A stretch of DNA of 64,000 bases from Arthrobacter citreus (GTDB taxonomy: Bacteria > Actinomycetota > Actinomycetes > Actinomycetales > Micrococcaceae), in NCBI RefSeq assembly GCF_009192745.1, contig NZ_VTFV01000004.1, forward strand, positions 186,001 to 250,000. The letters run 5' to 3'. This document shows, in pieces, positions 52,910-60,541 of the stretch. The position numbers and the translations under genes were made by a program. The notes beneath the pieces are model-generated. The model was not told the DNA's origin. It worked only from the letters and a program-made list of their open reading frames with translations, and did no database searches. The number at the start of each line of letters is the position of its first letter. Position 1 is the first letter of the stretch.

Positions 52910-52947
52910 CACAAACGCCCGGCCGGGTTTCCGGCCGGGCGTTTGTG
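52910..52947 (+). terminator. Terminator after the DUF885 gene
   Basis: CACAAACGCCCGGCCGG, loop GTTT, then its exact 17-bp complement. It starts 10 nt past the stop codon at 52900. The stem is GC-rich without a long T-run, as is usual in actinobacteria. Confidence 0.85.
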
Positions 52948-53134
52948 CCGCTCCTGGGGATGCCGGGATGGGACAATCGTCACAGCCGCCTCCGGGAATA
53001 AGGGCAAACATCGGCTGCCTCACGCCACAGAGCGGCGTTTCGCTGCGGAATCCCAAGGGCGCGCCCTTTCTGGCGCCGTAACATTTCGCAATACCGAAAA
53101 GGCTCTGGTAATAGATCCCGTCTAGCATCGAACG

Positions 53135-54580
53135 GTGACATCACCCCAGACCTCCCCACAGTCCCCTGCCGCAGCCGAGACCCGGCGCCGGCTTCCGCGC
53201 TGGGCCACGTCGTTTGGCCCGCAGATCATTGCAGCCCTGCTGGTCGGCCTCGGCCTGGGCCTGCTGGCCAAGAACATGGGCACCGTCGACGGCGGCCCCA
53301 ACTGGCTCACCACCACGCTGACCACCATCGGCTCGAGCTACGTCTCGCTGCTGAAGGCCGCCGTCGTGCCCCTCATCTTCACCGCCGTCGTCAGTTCCAT
53401 TGCCAACCTGCGCCAAGTCTCAAATGCCGCGCGCCTGGCATGGCAGACGCTGCTGTGGTTCGCCATCACGGCCCTGATCGCCGTTGCAATCGGCATTGTG
53501 CTCGGAGTGCTCCTGCAGCCCGGCGCCAACGCCGATGCCACCGCCCCGGAGGGTTACGACGGCGGCACCGGCAGCTGGATCGGCTTCCTCACCGGCCTGA
53601 TCCCGGGCAACTTCCTCGGCCTGACCGCTTCCACCAGCGAGACCCTGACCACCACGCTGAACTTCAACGTGCTGCAGGTCCTGGTCATCGCCATCGCCGT
53701 CGGCATCGCTGCCCTGAAGGTCGGCAAGCCCGCCGCCCCGTTCCTGGCCCTGAACGCTTCCGCCCTGGCCGTCATCCAGAAGGTCCTGTGGTGGATCATC
53801 CGCCTGGCCCCGCTGGGCACCGTTGGCCTGATCGGCCGCGCCGTGGCCACCTACGGGTGGGACACCATCGGCTCGCTGGGGACGTTCACGCTGGCCATCT
53901 ACCTTGGCTTGGCCCTGGTGCTGTTCGTTGTCTACCCGGTGCTGATCAAGGCTCACGGCCTCTCAGTGCGCCAGTGGTTCTCCGGCGCCTGGCCTGCCAT
54001 CCAGCTTGGCTTCGTCTCCCGCTCCTCCGTTGGCACCCTGCCGCTGACGCAGCGTGTCACCGAGCGCAACCTCGGCGTGCCCCGCGCCTACGCTTCCTTC
54101 TCCGTACCGCTGGGCGCCACCACCAAGATGGACGGCTGCGCAGCGATCTACCCGGCCATCGCGGCGATCTTCGTGGCACAGTTCTTCGGCATTGACCTCA
54201 GCATTGGGCAGTACCTGCTCATCGCCGTCGTTGCAGTCCTGGGCTCCGCGGCAACTGCCGGAACCACCGGCGCCGTCGTCATGCTGACCCTGACCCTCTC
54301 CACCCTGGGCCTGCCGCTGGAGGGCGTGGCCCTGCTGCTTGCCGTGGACCCGATCCTGGACATGGGACGCACCGCGGTGAACGTGGCCGGACAGACAGTT
54401 GTGCCTACCATCGTCGCCAAGCGCAACGGCCTGCTGCAGCCGGAGCTGTACAACGCTGCCCGCAACGGCAACCCGTTCGATGACGATTCGGACACGAACG
54501 CTGCCGATTCCGCCGAACTTTCGTCACAGGAGGAAACTCCCGTCTCGTCCGCTTCTGCAGGAACTGGCAGCAGAGGGTAA
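53135..54580 (+). CDS. Dicarboxylate/amino acid:cation symporter (DAACS/GltP family)
   Basis: A 481-residue transporter from GTG 53135. The eight-helix plus two-hairpin fold of the GltPh/DctA family is visible: VSLLKAAVVPLIFTAVVSSI in the first hairpin region, SRSSVGTLPLTQRV, PLGATTKMDGCAAIYPAIAA and AATAGTTGAVVMLTLTLSTLGLP, then DPILDMGRTAVNVAGQ. It should import glutamate, aspartate or C4-dicarboxylates with Na+ or H+. The charged tail after residue ~445 is extra. It is a single-gene unit between two terminators. Confidence 0.93.
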   Translation: MTSPQTSPQSPAAAETRRRLPRWATSFGPQIIAALLVGLGLGLLAKNMGTVDGGPNWLTTTLTTIGSSYVSLLKAAVVPLIFTAVVSSIANLRQVSNAARLAWQTLLWFAITALIAVAIGIVLGVLLQPGANADATAPEGYDGGTGSWIGFLTGLIPGNFLGLTASTSETLTTTLNFNVLQVLVIAIAVGIAALKVGKPAAPFLALNASALAVIQKVLWWIIRLAPLGTVGLIGRAVATYGWDTIGSLGTFTLAIYLGLALVLFVVYPVLIKAHGLSVRQWFSGAWPAIQLGFVSRSSVGTLPLTQRVTERNLGVPRAYASFSVPLGATTKMDGCAAIYPAIAAIFVAQFFGIDLSIGQYLLIAVVAVLGSAATAGTTGAVVMLTLTLSTLGLPLEGVALLLAVDPILDMGRTAVNVAGQTVVPTIVAKRNGLLQPELYNAARNGNPFDDDSDTNAADSAELSSQEETPVSSASAGTGSRG

Positions 54581-54607
54581 GGTTTTCCCTGCTCGCACTT
54601 CTAAGGA

Positions 54608-54639
54608 GAACGGCCGTCCCACTGCGGGGGCGGCCGTTC
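54608..54639 (+). terminator. Terminator after the symporter gene
   Basis: GAACGGCCG(T)CCC paired with GGGGGCGGCCGTTC around ACTGC, 28 nt past the stop, followed by TTCGTTTGTT. Confidence 0.75.
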
Positions 54640-54694
54640 TTCGTTTGTTCCGGCCTTTTCAGCCGTGCCAGCGCGGCGCACTAGGCTGGGAAGC

Positions 54695-55318
54695 GTGACT
54701 GAACTGATTCTTGCCTCCGCTTCCCCGGCCCGCACCAAGCTCCTGGCCAACGCCGGCATCGCCCACCGCGTACTGGTGTCCGACGTCGACGAAGACGCCG
54801 TGACCGCACGCTATGGCCTCACCGACCCGCACGACACCGCGCTGCTGCTGGCCCGGGCCAAGGCTGAGGCCGTGGCATCACTGCCCGAGTCCGAGGGCGC
54901 ACTGGTGCTCGGCTGCGATTCGGTGTTCGAGTTCCAGGGCGAGGCACACGGCAAGCCGTGGGAGGCCGACGTCGCCCGCGAACGGATCCGCCGCATGAGC
55001 GGGAACGTTGGCGTACTGCATACCGGCCATTGGCTGGTCGACTGCCGCGACACCGAGGAAGACGGCTCCGGCGCCACCCTCGGCGCCGTCAGTTCCGCCG
55101 AGGTCCATTTCGCGAAGCTGCTCGATGAGGAGATTGAGGCCTACATCGCCACCGGTGAGCCCCTGGAAGTGGCCGGTTCCTTCACGATCGATTCCCTGGG
55201 CGGTGCCTTCATCGAAAAGGTCGTCGGGGATCCGCATGCGGTGGTGGGCCTTTCGGTCTCTACACTTCGCCACCTGCTGGCCAGTGCCGGCGTCGGCGTC
55301 ACCTCGCTCTGGAAGTAA
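54695..55318 (+). CDS. maf: Maf-like nucleoside triphosphate pyrophosphatase
   Basis: A 207-residue house-cleaning enzyme from GTG 54695. The N-terminal LILASASPARTKLL signature, SDVDEDAV, the KAEAVA helix with VLGCDSVFEF (catalytic Asp), GKPWEADVARERIRRMSG and the C-terminal GSFTIDSLGGAFIEKVVGDPHAVVGL are all present. Maf proteins hydrolyse non-canonical or methylated NTPs. In related actinobacteria, from memory, maf lies close to the acyl-CoA carboxylase genes, as here. Confidence 0.93.
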   Translation: MTELILASASPARTKLLANAGIAHRVLVSDVDEDAVTARYGLTDPHDTALLLARAKAEAVASLPESEGALVLGCDSVFEFQGEAHGKPWEADVARERIRRMSGNVGVLHTGHWLVDCRDTEEDGSGATLGAVSSAEVHFAKLLDEEIEAYIATGEPLEVAGSFTIDSLGGAFIEKVVGDPHAVVGLSVSTLRHLLASAGVGVTSLWK

Positions 55319-55380
55319 GCCGCTTCGGTGCGCCCGGGGCGGCGTCGGTGCTGCACCGGGGCTGCACCGGGCGGGCGGGC

Positions 55381-55543
55381 GCCGGGGCCCAACGGCCGGG
55401 CGCCGGGGCTGCGGAGCTGCGCCGGGCGGGCGGCGGGGCCCCAACGGCCGGGCGGAACTGCTGCACCGGGTGGGCGCCGGGGCTCCACCGGGCCTCCACC
55501 TCGCCGGCGCCGGAGCCGGGGCCCCAACGGCCGGGCGGAACTG
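55381..55543. repeat. Three copies of a GC-rich repeat downstream of maf
   Basis: The core CGGGGCCC(C)AACGGCCGGGCG occurs near 55383, 55434 and 55517, the last two extended by GAACTG. Between them are further CTGCACCGGG and GGGCGCCGGGG blocks. No gene is credible here, although frames stay open because of the composition. Part of the 557-bp gene-free stretch 55319-55875. Confidence 0.7.
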
Positions 55544-55589
55544 CCCGGGCCTCCCCTTCCCCGCAGCCTTCCCAACCCACGCACCGTTC

Positions 55590-55732
55590 AACCTTCGGTG
55601 AGATAACGTCCTTTAGAGCCTCCTATGCTTAACCTTCGGTGAGATGACGTCCCTTCAAGAGGGCCAAAGCAACGTTATCTCCCCGAGGGTTGCGCCAAAC
55701 CCCTCCTAAGCAGCGTTATCTCCCCGAGGGTT
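55590..55732. repeat. Four copies of a 19-bp repeat, two in each orientation
   Basis: AACCTTCGGTGAGATAACG at 55590-55608 and, with one change, at 55631-55649. In reverse orientation CGTTATCTCCCCGAGGGTT stands at 55673-55691 and 55714-55732 (complement AACCCTCGGGGAGATAACG). Spacing start to start is 41, 42 and 41 bp, which is strikingly regular. The forward pair and the reverse pair each have their own consensus at two positions. This might be a dispersed genomic element or a binding array. No adjacent gene explains it. Confidence 0.8.
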
Positions 55733-55742
55733 ACCGGCCCCA

Positions 55743-55910
55743 AGGGTGCCCGGTTCGAATTCCGGAGGAGTCCCGCCGGCGTCCACCCGACCCCCGGCGT
55801 CTCACCCCGCCGGCGTCCACCCGCCGGCACCCGACCCGCGGCGTCCAACCGCCGCGGCACCCAACCCCCGGCGTCTCACCCCGCCGGCGTCCAACCGCCA
55901 AGCTTGAGTC
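55743..55910. repeat. Degenerate tandem repeats running into the end of the DUF559-like gene
   Basis: Blocks of GGCGTC(C/T)A or TCACCCCGCCGGCGTCCA with CC(C)GACC alternate roughly every 14-28 bp. The last units overlap the 3' end of the minus-strand gene and encode its terminal GGWTPAG. The array probably arose by slippage. Confidence 0.6.
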
Positions 55911-56820
55911 CCCGGGCCACCTTCGCCGCAACCCAGGCGCTTCCACGCCGCATGTCTCCGCCCGAAACCTTTACCTGATGCCATCCGAGCTCGCGGACCA
56001 GAAGGTCCCGGTTATGGTCTCGCAGCTGCTGTTCGCGGGTCAGGTGGTGTTCGCCGTCGTACTCCACACAGGTTCGGAACTCCGGACAGCCAAGGTCCGC
56101 CCACACCACTGGGCGGCCAGCCTCATCCAGCAGCGGATGGCTGGGCCGAAACTCAGGAAGGCCCGCCTTCTGCAGCATAAGACGAAGGTAGGTTTCCTGA
56201 GGCGAATCCACCCCGGCCCGCAGAAGTTCCGTTGCCTGGCGTGCCAATCGAATCCCCGGGATGAGACGCAGCCCCGCTACGAAGCCCCGCAGGTCATCCA
56301 GGGCCACGACGGCCTCGCGGGGGTAGCCGAAGCTGCGTCCATGCACCGAAACCAACCAGTCCCCTGCCGCGACCAGCGCGGGGAGCGACAGCATTCCGGC
56401 GAGGTCAAACCACGTCCGCGCGGGCGACGTGACACGGATCCATGGCAGAGGGCTGACCATGTCCCCGGGACGGAGCGCCAGCCGGTGGCACCGGATGTGC
56501 CTGCGTCTTGCAGCGGGCTTCGCCGGGTCCCGCGCCAGGTGAAGCACCGACTCGTGCCGGTACGACGCCGGCAGCGGCATCCCGTGCACCCTCGCCGCAG
56601 TCGTATGGCTGAGAACGGCATCCGGCAGGAGCTCCAGGTACGGGCGAGCCCGGGCCGCAACCTCCCCATCATCACCGGACAAGCGCGGCACACGGATTCC
56701 GCGGCTCGGGATCCGGAGGTCCGATGCCCGCAGCCGCCCCTCGCTGAGCCCCAGGGCCCGCCCTTCGGTGAGCAGGAACGGCCCGTCCAACGACGGCGGA
56801 AGCGGCTTAGGCGTACGCAT
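55876..56820 (-). CDS. DUF559-domain protein with AbiEi-like N-terminal region
   Basis: A 314-residue soluble protein. The N-terminal part (LLTEGRALGLSEGRLRASDLRIPSRGIRV, split over residues 16-45) resembles the helix-turn-helix start of AbiEi-type antitoxin-like proteins. The C-terminal ~110 residues resemble the DUF559/Vsr-like endonuclease fold: VWADLGCPEFRTCVEYDGEHH, RDHNRDLLVRELGWHQVKV. Such proteins are common, scattered and uncharacterised in Micrococcales. No AbiEii toxin partner is adjacent. The last codons lie in a tandem repeat. Role unknown; nuclease activity is only suggested by the fold. Confidence 0.75.
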   Translation of the reverse strand: MRTPKPLPPSLDGPFLLTEGRALGLSEGRLRASDLRIPSRGIRVPRLSGDDGEVAARARPYLELLPDAVLSHTTAARVHGMPLPASYRHESVLHLARDPAKPAARRRHIRCHRLALRPGDMVSPLPWIRVTSPARTWFDLAGMLSLPALVAAGDWLVSVHGRSFGYPREAVVALDDLRGFVAGLRLIPGIRLARQATELLRAGVDSPQETYLRLMLQKAGLPEFRPSHPLLDEAGRPVVWADLGCPEFRTCVEYDGEHHLTREQQLRDHNRDLLVRELGWHQVKVSGGDMRRGSAWVAAKVARGLKLGGWTPAG

Positions 56821-56899
56821 CCACTACTTCTACCGGCTGGTCCGCGCAGGCACCGGACTTATCCACAGACGCAAACCAGCCCCGGCCCAAAGAGGCGTT

Positions 56900-56914
56900 T
56901 GTAGGGTCCCCACA
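56900..56914. promoter_or_regulatory. 15-bp palindrome upstream of carboxylase alpha gene (site 3)
   Basis: TGTAGGGTCCCCACA shares TGTAGG-N3-CC-Y-ACA with site 1 upstream of the beta subunit gene (TGTAGGTTTCCTACA). It lies about 100 bp before the alpha-subunit start. The shared motif suggests that one regulator controls both loci. Confidence 0.55.
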
Positions 56915-57012
56915 ACTAAAGCCGACGCCCCACGCAGAAACAGCACGGTTTATGGCGGGACACCACAAAATCGCGCTACGCTCCCAAGAGATCAAAGGAG
57001 CCAGTGCATTTC

Positions 57013-58797
57013 ATGAGCCAGAACACCCCCGCCCCGCTGGGCAAGGTCCTGATTGCCAACCGCGGTGAGATCGCCGTCCGGATCATCCGGGCCGCCCGCG
57101 ATGAAGGTATCGGCACGGTCGCCGTCTATGCGGACCCGGACAGGGACGCACTCCACGTCCGGCTGGCCGACGAAGCCTACGCCCTGGGCGGCAGCAGCGC
57201 CGCCGAATCCTACCTGGACATGGACAAGGTCCTGGCCGCTGCGAGGCGTGCCGGCGCCGACGCCGTCCACCCCGGGTACGGCTTCCTCTCCGAGAACGCC
57301 GAGTTCGCCCGGCGCGTGATCGACGCCGGCCTCACCTGGATCGGTCCCTCCCCCGACGCCATTGAACAGCTTGGGGACAAGGTCCGCGCCCGGCATCTGG
57401 CCGCCAAGGTCGGCGCCCCGCTGGTCCCGGGCACCGCGGATCCCGTCACCAGCGCTGATGAAGTCCTGGCCTTCGCGTCCGAGCACGGCCTCCCCGTTGC
57501 CATCAAGGCAGCGTTTGGCGGCGGCGGACGCGGCATCAAGGTAGCCCGCACACTCGAAGAAATCCCAGAGCTGTACGACTCGGCTGTCCGCGAAGCCACC
57601 GCAGCGTTCGGCCGCGGCGAATGCTTCATCGAGCGCTTCCTGGACTCCCCGCGCCACGTTGAGACCCAGTGCCTGGCAGACGCGCACGGCAACGTCGTCG
57701 TCATTTCCACCCGCGACTGCTCTCTGCAGCGCCGCAACCAGAAGCTCGTGGAAGAGGCCCCGGCGCCGTTCCTCAGCGAGGACCAGACCCGCCGCCTCTA
57801 CGAATCCTCCAAGGCACTGCTGCGCGAAGCCGGCTACCAGGGCGCCGGTACCTGCGAGTTCCTGGTCGGCACCGACGGCACCATCTCCTTCCTGGAGGTG
57901 AACACGCGGCTGCAGGTGGAGCACCCGGTTTCCGAGGAAGTCACGGGCCTGGACCTGGTCCGCGAGCAGTTCCGGATCGCCCGCGGTGAAGAGCTTGGCT
58001 ACACCGACCCCGAAATCCGCGGCCACTCGATCGAGTTCCGCATCAACGGAGAGGACGCCGGCCGCGGCTTTATGCCCTCCCCCGGCACCGTCGAGACGCT
58101 GCGCCTGCCCACCGGCCCCGGCGTTCGCGTCGATTCAGGCATTGAAGCCGGGGAAACCGTCGGCGGAAACTTCGACTCGATGCTTGCCAAGCTGATTGTC
58201 ACCGGCGCCACCCGCACCCAGGCACTGCAGCGCGCCCGCCGTGCCCTGCAGGAATTCGAAATCACCGGCCTGCCGACCGTGCTCCCCTTCCATGCCGCCG
58301 TCGTGGCAGATCCCGCGTTCGCGCCGGAAGAGGGACCGTTCAGCGTGCATACCCGCTGGATTGAAACCGAATTCGACAACACGATCGCACCGTTCAGCGG
58401 TGAGCCGGCAAACGGGAACGACGACGACGCCTCCCGCCAGCGCCTCACGGTTGAGGTGGGCGGCAAGCGCCTTGAGGTGGTCCTGCCCGCCGGCCTGGCC
58501 CAAATGGCCGGCCGCGGCGGCGCATCTGCCAACGGCAAGCAGCGCAAGGGCCGCTCGCGTTCCGCGACTGCGGCTGCCACCGGCAACGACCTCACCTCCC
58601 CCATGCAGGGAACCATCGTGAAGGTGGCTGTCGAGGACGGGGCGCAGGTAGCCGAGGGCGACCTGATCGTGGTGCTCGAAGCCATGAAGATGGAGCAGCC
58701 GCTCACCGCCCACAAGTCCGGGACCGTCAGCGGGCTCTCCGCGGCGGCCGGAGCCACGGTGACCGCCGGTGCGGTCATCGCGACCATCCTCGACTAG
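57013..58797 (+). CDS. Acetyl/propionyl-CoA carboxylase alpha subunit (biotin carboxylase + biotin carrier)
   Basis: A 594-residue biotin-dependent enzyme from ATG 57013; GTG 57004 is an alternative, with AAGGAG 12 or 3 nt upstream respectively. Residues 1-450 form the biotin carboxylase: [30 protein letters not shown], the ATP loop [14 protein letters not shown], and [18 protein letters not shown] with catalytic residues. A Lys/Arg-rich linker follows, and the C-terminal 75 residues are the biotin carrier with EAMKMEQPL (biotinylated Lys). It makes carboxybiotin for the beta subunit encoded at 49296, feeding malonyl- or methylmalonyl-CoA synthesis. Confidence 0.95.
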   Translation: MSQNTPAPLGKVLIANRGEIAVRIIRAARDEGIGTVAVYADPDRDALHVRLADEAYALGGSSAAESYLDMDKVLAAARRAGADAVHPGYGFLSENAEFARRVIDAGLTWIGPSPDAIEQLGDKVRARHLAAKVGAPLVPGTADPVTSADEVLAFASEHGLPVAIKAAFGGGGRGIKVARTLEEIPELYDSAVREATAAFGRGECFIERFLDSPRHVETQCLADAHGNVVVISTRDCSLQRRNQKLVEEAPAPFLSEDQTRRLYESSKALLREAGYQGAGTCEFLVGTDGTISFLEVNTRLQVEHPVSEEVTGLDLVREQFRIARGEELGYTDPEIRGHSIEFRINGEDAGRGFMPSPGTVETLRLPTGPGVRVDSGIEAGETVGGNFDSMLAKLIVTGATRTQALQRARRALQEFEITGLPTVLPFHAAVVADPAFAPEEGPFSVHTRWIETEFDNTIAPFSGEPANGNDDDASRQRLTVEVGGKRLEVVLPAGLAQMAGRGGASANGKQRKGRSRSATAAATGNDLTSPMQGTIVKVAVEDGAQVAEGDLIVVLEAMKMEQPLTAHKSGTVSGLSAAAGATVTAGAVIATILD

Positions 58798-58838
58798 GCG
58801 CAGGAGCGCCCCGCCCGTTCAGGGGGGCCACGGCACAG

Positions 58839-58876
58839 CGAAGAGGCCCGGATCCAATCGGATCCGGGCCTCTTCG
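58839..58876. terminator. Bidirectional terminator between convergent genes
   Basis: CGAAGAGGCCCGGATCC, loop AATC, and a perfect 17-bp complement. It lies between the carboxylase alpha stop (58797) and the convergent transporter stop (58895), so it can serve both. Confidence 0.9.
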
Positions 58877-58894
58877 CGTACCAGCGTTAGAGAA

Positions 58895-60295
58895 CTAGCT
58901 GGAGTGGTTTACGTAGTCCACGTCCTTGGTTTCGCGGGTAACCCACAGCGCGATGAACGTGAGGACGGCCATCGAGGAGAGGTAGACGCCCACCAGCCAC
59001 GGGCTGCCGTCAGCGGCCTGCCACAGGGCCACGGCAATGAACGGGGCAACAGCCGCGCCCAGGATCGAGGAAACGTTGTAGGCGATCGCTGAGCCGGTGT
59101 ACCGGACGTTGGTCGGGAACAGCTCAGGCAGTACGGCACCCATCGGCCCGAAGGTGAGGCCCATCAGCGTGAAGCCGATGATCAGCAGTGCCATGGTGCC
59201 TACGAAGCCGCCGCCGAACAGCGGGTCGAAGGCGAAGCCGAAGGCGAAGATCGCAGCGGTAACCCAGAGCAGGGTCTTGCGGCGGCCGTGCTTCTCGGCC
59301 AGCGGACCGGCCACCATCGTGAAGATACCGAAGAACACGACGCCGACGATCAGCATGATCAGGAAGTCGTTCCGGGCGTAGCCCAGGCCTGCGGCAAACG
59401 AATCGGGGTCGAAGGCCTTGCCTGCAGCTTCAGCCTTGGCGGCGGCTTCTTCCTCCGTCTTGGCAGCGGTGCCGTAGGAGAGGGTGAAGGTGGTCATCAG
59501 GTAGAAGAGCACGTAGGTGGCCAGCATGATGAACGTACCTGCGATCATCGGGCGCCAGGAGAACTTGAAGGCAGCAGCCAGCGGCAGTTTGCTCACTTCG
59601 CCGGAGTCAACAACCTTCTGGAAGGCCGGGGTTTCAACCAGCTTCAGGCGGACGTACAGGCCAATGATGACCATGACGGCGCTGGCCAGGAACGGAATGC
59701 GCCAGCCCCAGGACATGAACTGGTCTTCGGCCAGGTTGAAGCTGAGGATCAGGAACAGGCCGTTGGCCAGGATGAACCCGATCGGAGCACCCAGCTGCGG
59801 GAACGTGCCGTAGATGGCGCGCTTGTTCGCCGGCGCGTTCTCGGTGGCCAGCAGGGCGGCACCGGACCATTCGCCGCCAAGGGCCAGGCCCTGTGCGAAG
59901 CGCATGACCACCAGCAGGGCGGGAGCCCAGAAGGTCCATCCGTCCATGTTCGCGGTGGGCAGGCAGCCGATCAGGAACGTTGCAATACCCATGGTGAGCA
60001 GTGACGCCACCAGGGTGCCCTTGCGGCCCACCTTGTCGCCGAAGTGGCCAAAGACGATGGATCCAAGCGGCCGGGCGATGAATGCCACGCCAAACACGGC
60101 AAAGGAGCTCAGCAGTGCGGTAACGCCCTCTGCATTCGGGAAGAAGAGGATCGGGAAGACCAGGACTGCGGCCGTCGCGTAGACGTAGAAGTCGTAGAAC
60201 TCGATGGAGGTTCCGACCAGCGACGCTACGATCACGCGACCGCGTGAGTTTGCGGGTGCCTTTTCGGCTTCGGCACTTGGTGTGTTTGTTGACAT
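58895..60295 (-). CDS. MFS transporter, metabolite:H+ symporter (MHS) family
   Basis: A 466-residue 12-helix transporter. The MHS signature GTSIEFYDFYVYATAAVLVF near residue 30, GHFGDKVGRKGTL in loop 2-3 and GLALGGEWSGAALLATENAP are clear. The family takes up organic acids and osmolytes such as citrate, shikimate, ketoglutarate or proline/betaine; the substrate cannot be told from sequence. A cytoplasmic insert (residues ~275-300, Glu/Ala-rich) is longer than usual. Two palindromes lie in its 180-bp upstream region, suggesting substrate-responsive repression. Confidence 0.92.
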   Translation of the reverse strand: MSTNTPSAEAEKAPANSRGRVIVASLVGTSIEFYDFYVYATAAVLVFPILFFPNAEGVTALLSSFAVFGVAFIARPLGSIVFGHFGDKVGRKGTLVASLLTMGIATFLIGCLPTANMDGWTFWAPALLVVMRFAQGLALGGEWSGAALLATENAPANKRAIYGTFPQLGAPIGFILANGLFLILSFNLAEDQFMSWGWRIPFLASAVMVIIGLYVRLKLVETPAFQKVVDSGEVSKLPLAAAFKFSWRPMIAGTFIMLATYVLFYLMTTFTLSYGTAAKTEEEAAAKAEAAGKAFDPDSFAAGLGYARNDFLIMLIVGVVFFGIFTMVAGPLAEKHGRRKTLLWVTAAIFAFGFAFDPLFGGGFVGTMALLIIGFTLMGLTFGPMGAVLPELFPTNVRYTGSAIAYNVSSILGAAVAPFIAVALWQAADGSPWLVGVYLSSMAVLTFIALWVTRETKDVDYVNHSS

Positions 60296-60323
60296 GGCAA
60301 GTCTTTCGGGTGCGGTTGGAAAG

Positions 60324-60336
60324 TACGATTATCGTA
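60324..60336. promoter_or_regulatory. 13-bp palindrome in the transporter promoter region
   Basis: TACGATTATCGTA: 6-bp arms around one T, 29-41 bp upstream of the MHS transporter start. Candidate repressor site close to or over the ribosome site or promoter. Confidence 0.45.
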
Positions 60337-60364
60337 GAACCCCGCGTCCGCCATTCGGACATCG

Positions 60365-60379
60365 GTCCACAATGTGGAC
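60365..60379. promoter_or_regulatory. 15-bp palindrome in the transporter promoter region
   Basis: GTCCACAATGTGGAC: perfect 7-bp arms around one base, 70-84 bp upstream of the MHS transporter start. Its sequence is unrelated to the 13-bp palindrome closer to the gene, so two regulators may act here. Confidence 0.5.
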
Positions 60380-60474
60380 GTAACGTTGGACAAACCCTGA
60401 TTTTCCGCGCAAAAAAGCCCGCCTCCGGAACACTGAATCGCCGGGACGCGGGCGTTCCATCCCATCGAGATAAC

Positions 60475-60512
60475 AGAAACTGCCCGTATCAAGGCTGATA
60501 CGGGCAGTTTCT
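60475..60512 (-). terminator. Terminator after the LpdA gene
   Basis: AGAAACTGCCCGTATCA, loop AGGC, perfect 17-bp complement. It lies 30 nt beyond the LpdA stop on the minus strand and upstream of the transporter promoter region. Confidence 0.85.
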
Positions 60513-60541
60513 GCTAGCTCGTTTTGCGGGGCTGGGAACCG

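Noticed and set aside
55319-55610. Overlapping small frames downstream of maf on both strands
   Set aside because: Open only because of extreme GC content and repeats; encoded residues are almost all Arg, Pro, Gly and Ala.
55590-55732. CRISPR array
   Set aside because: There are only four units, two in each orientation, with 22-23-bp spacers and no cas genes in the window.
56188-56203. GTAGGTTTCCTGA resembling the carboxylase palindrome
   Set aside because: It lies inside the DUF559-like coding sequence and the right arm is broken, so it is most likely a chance match.
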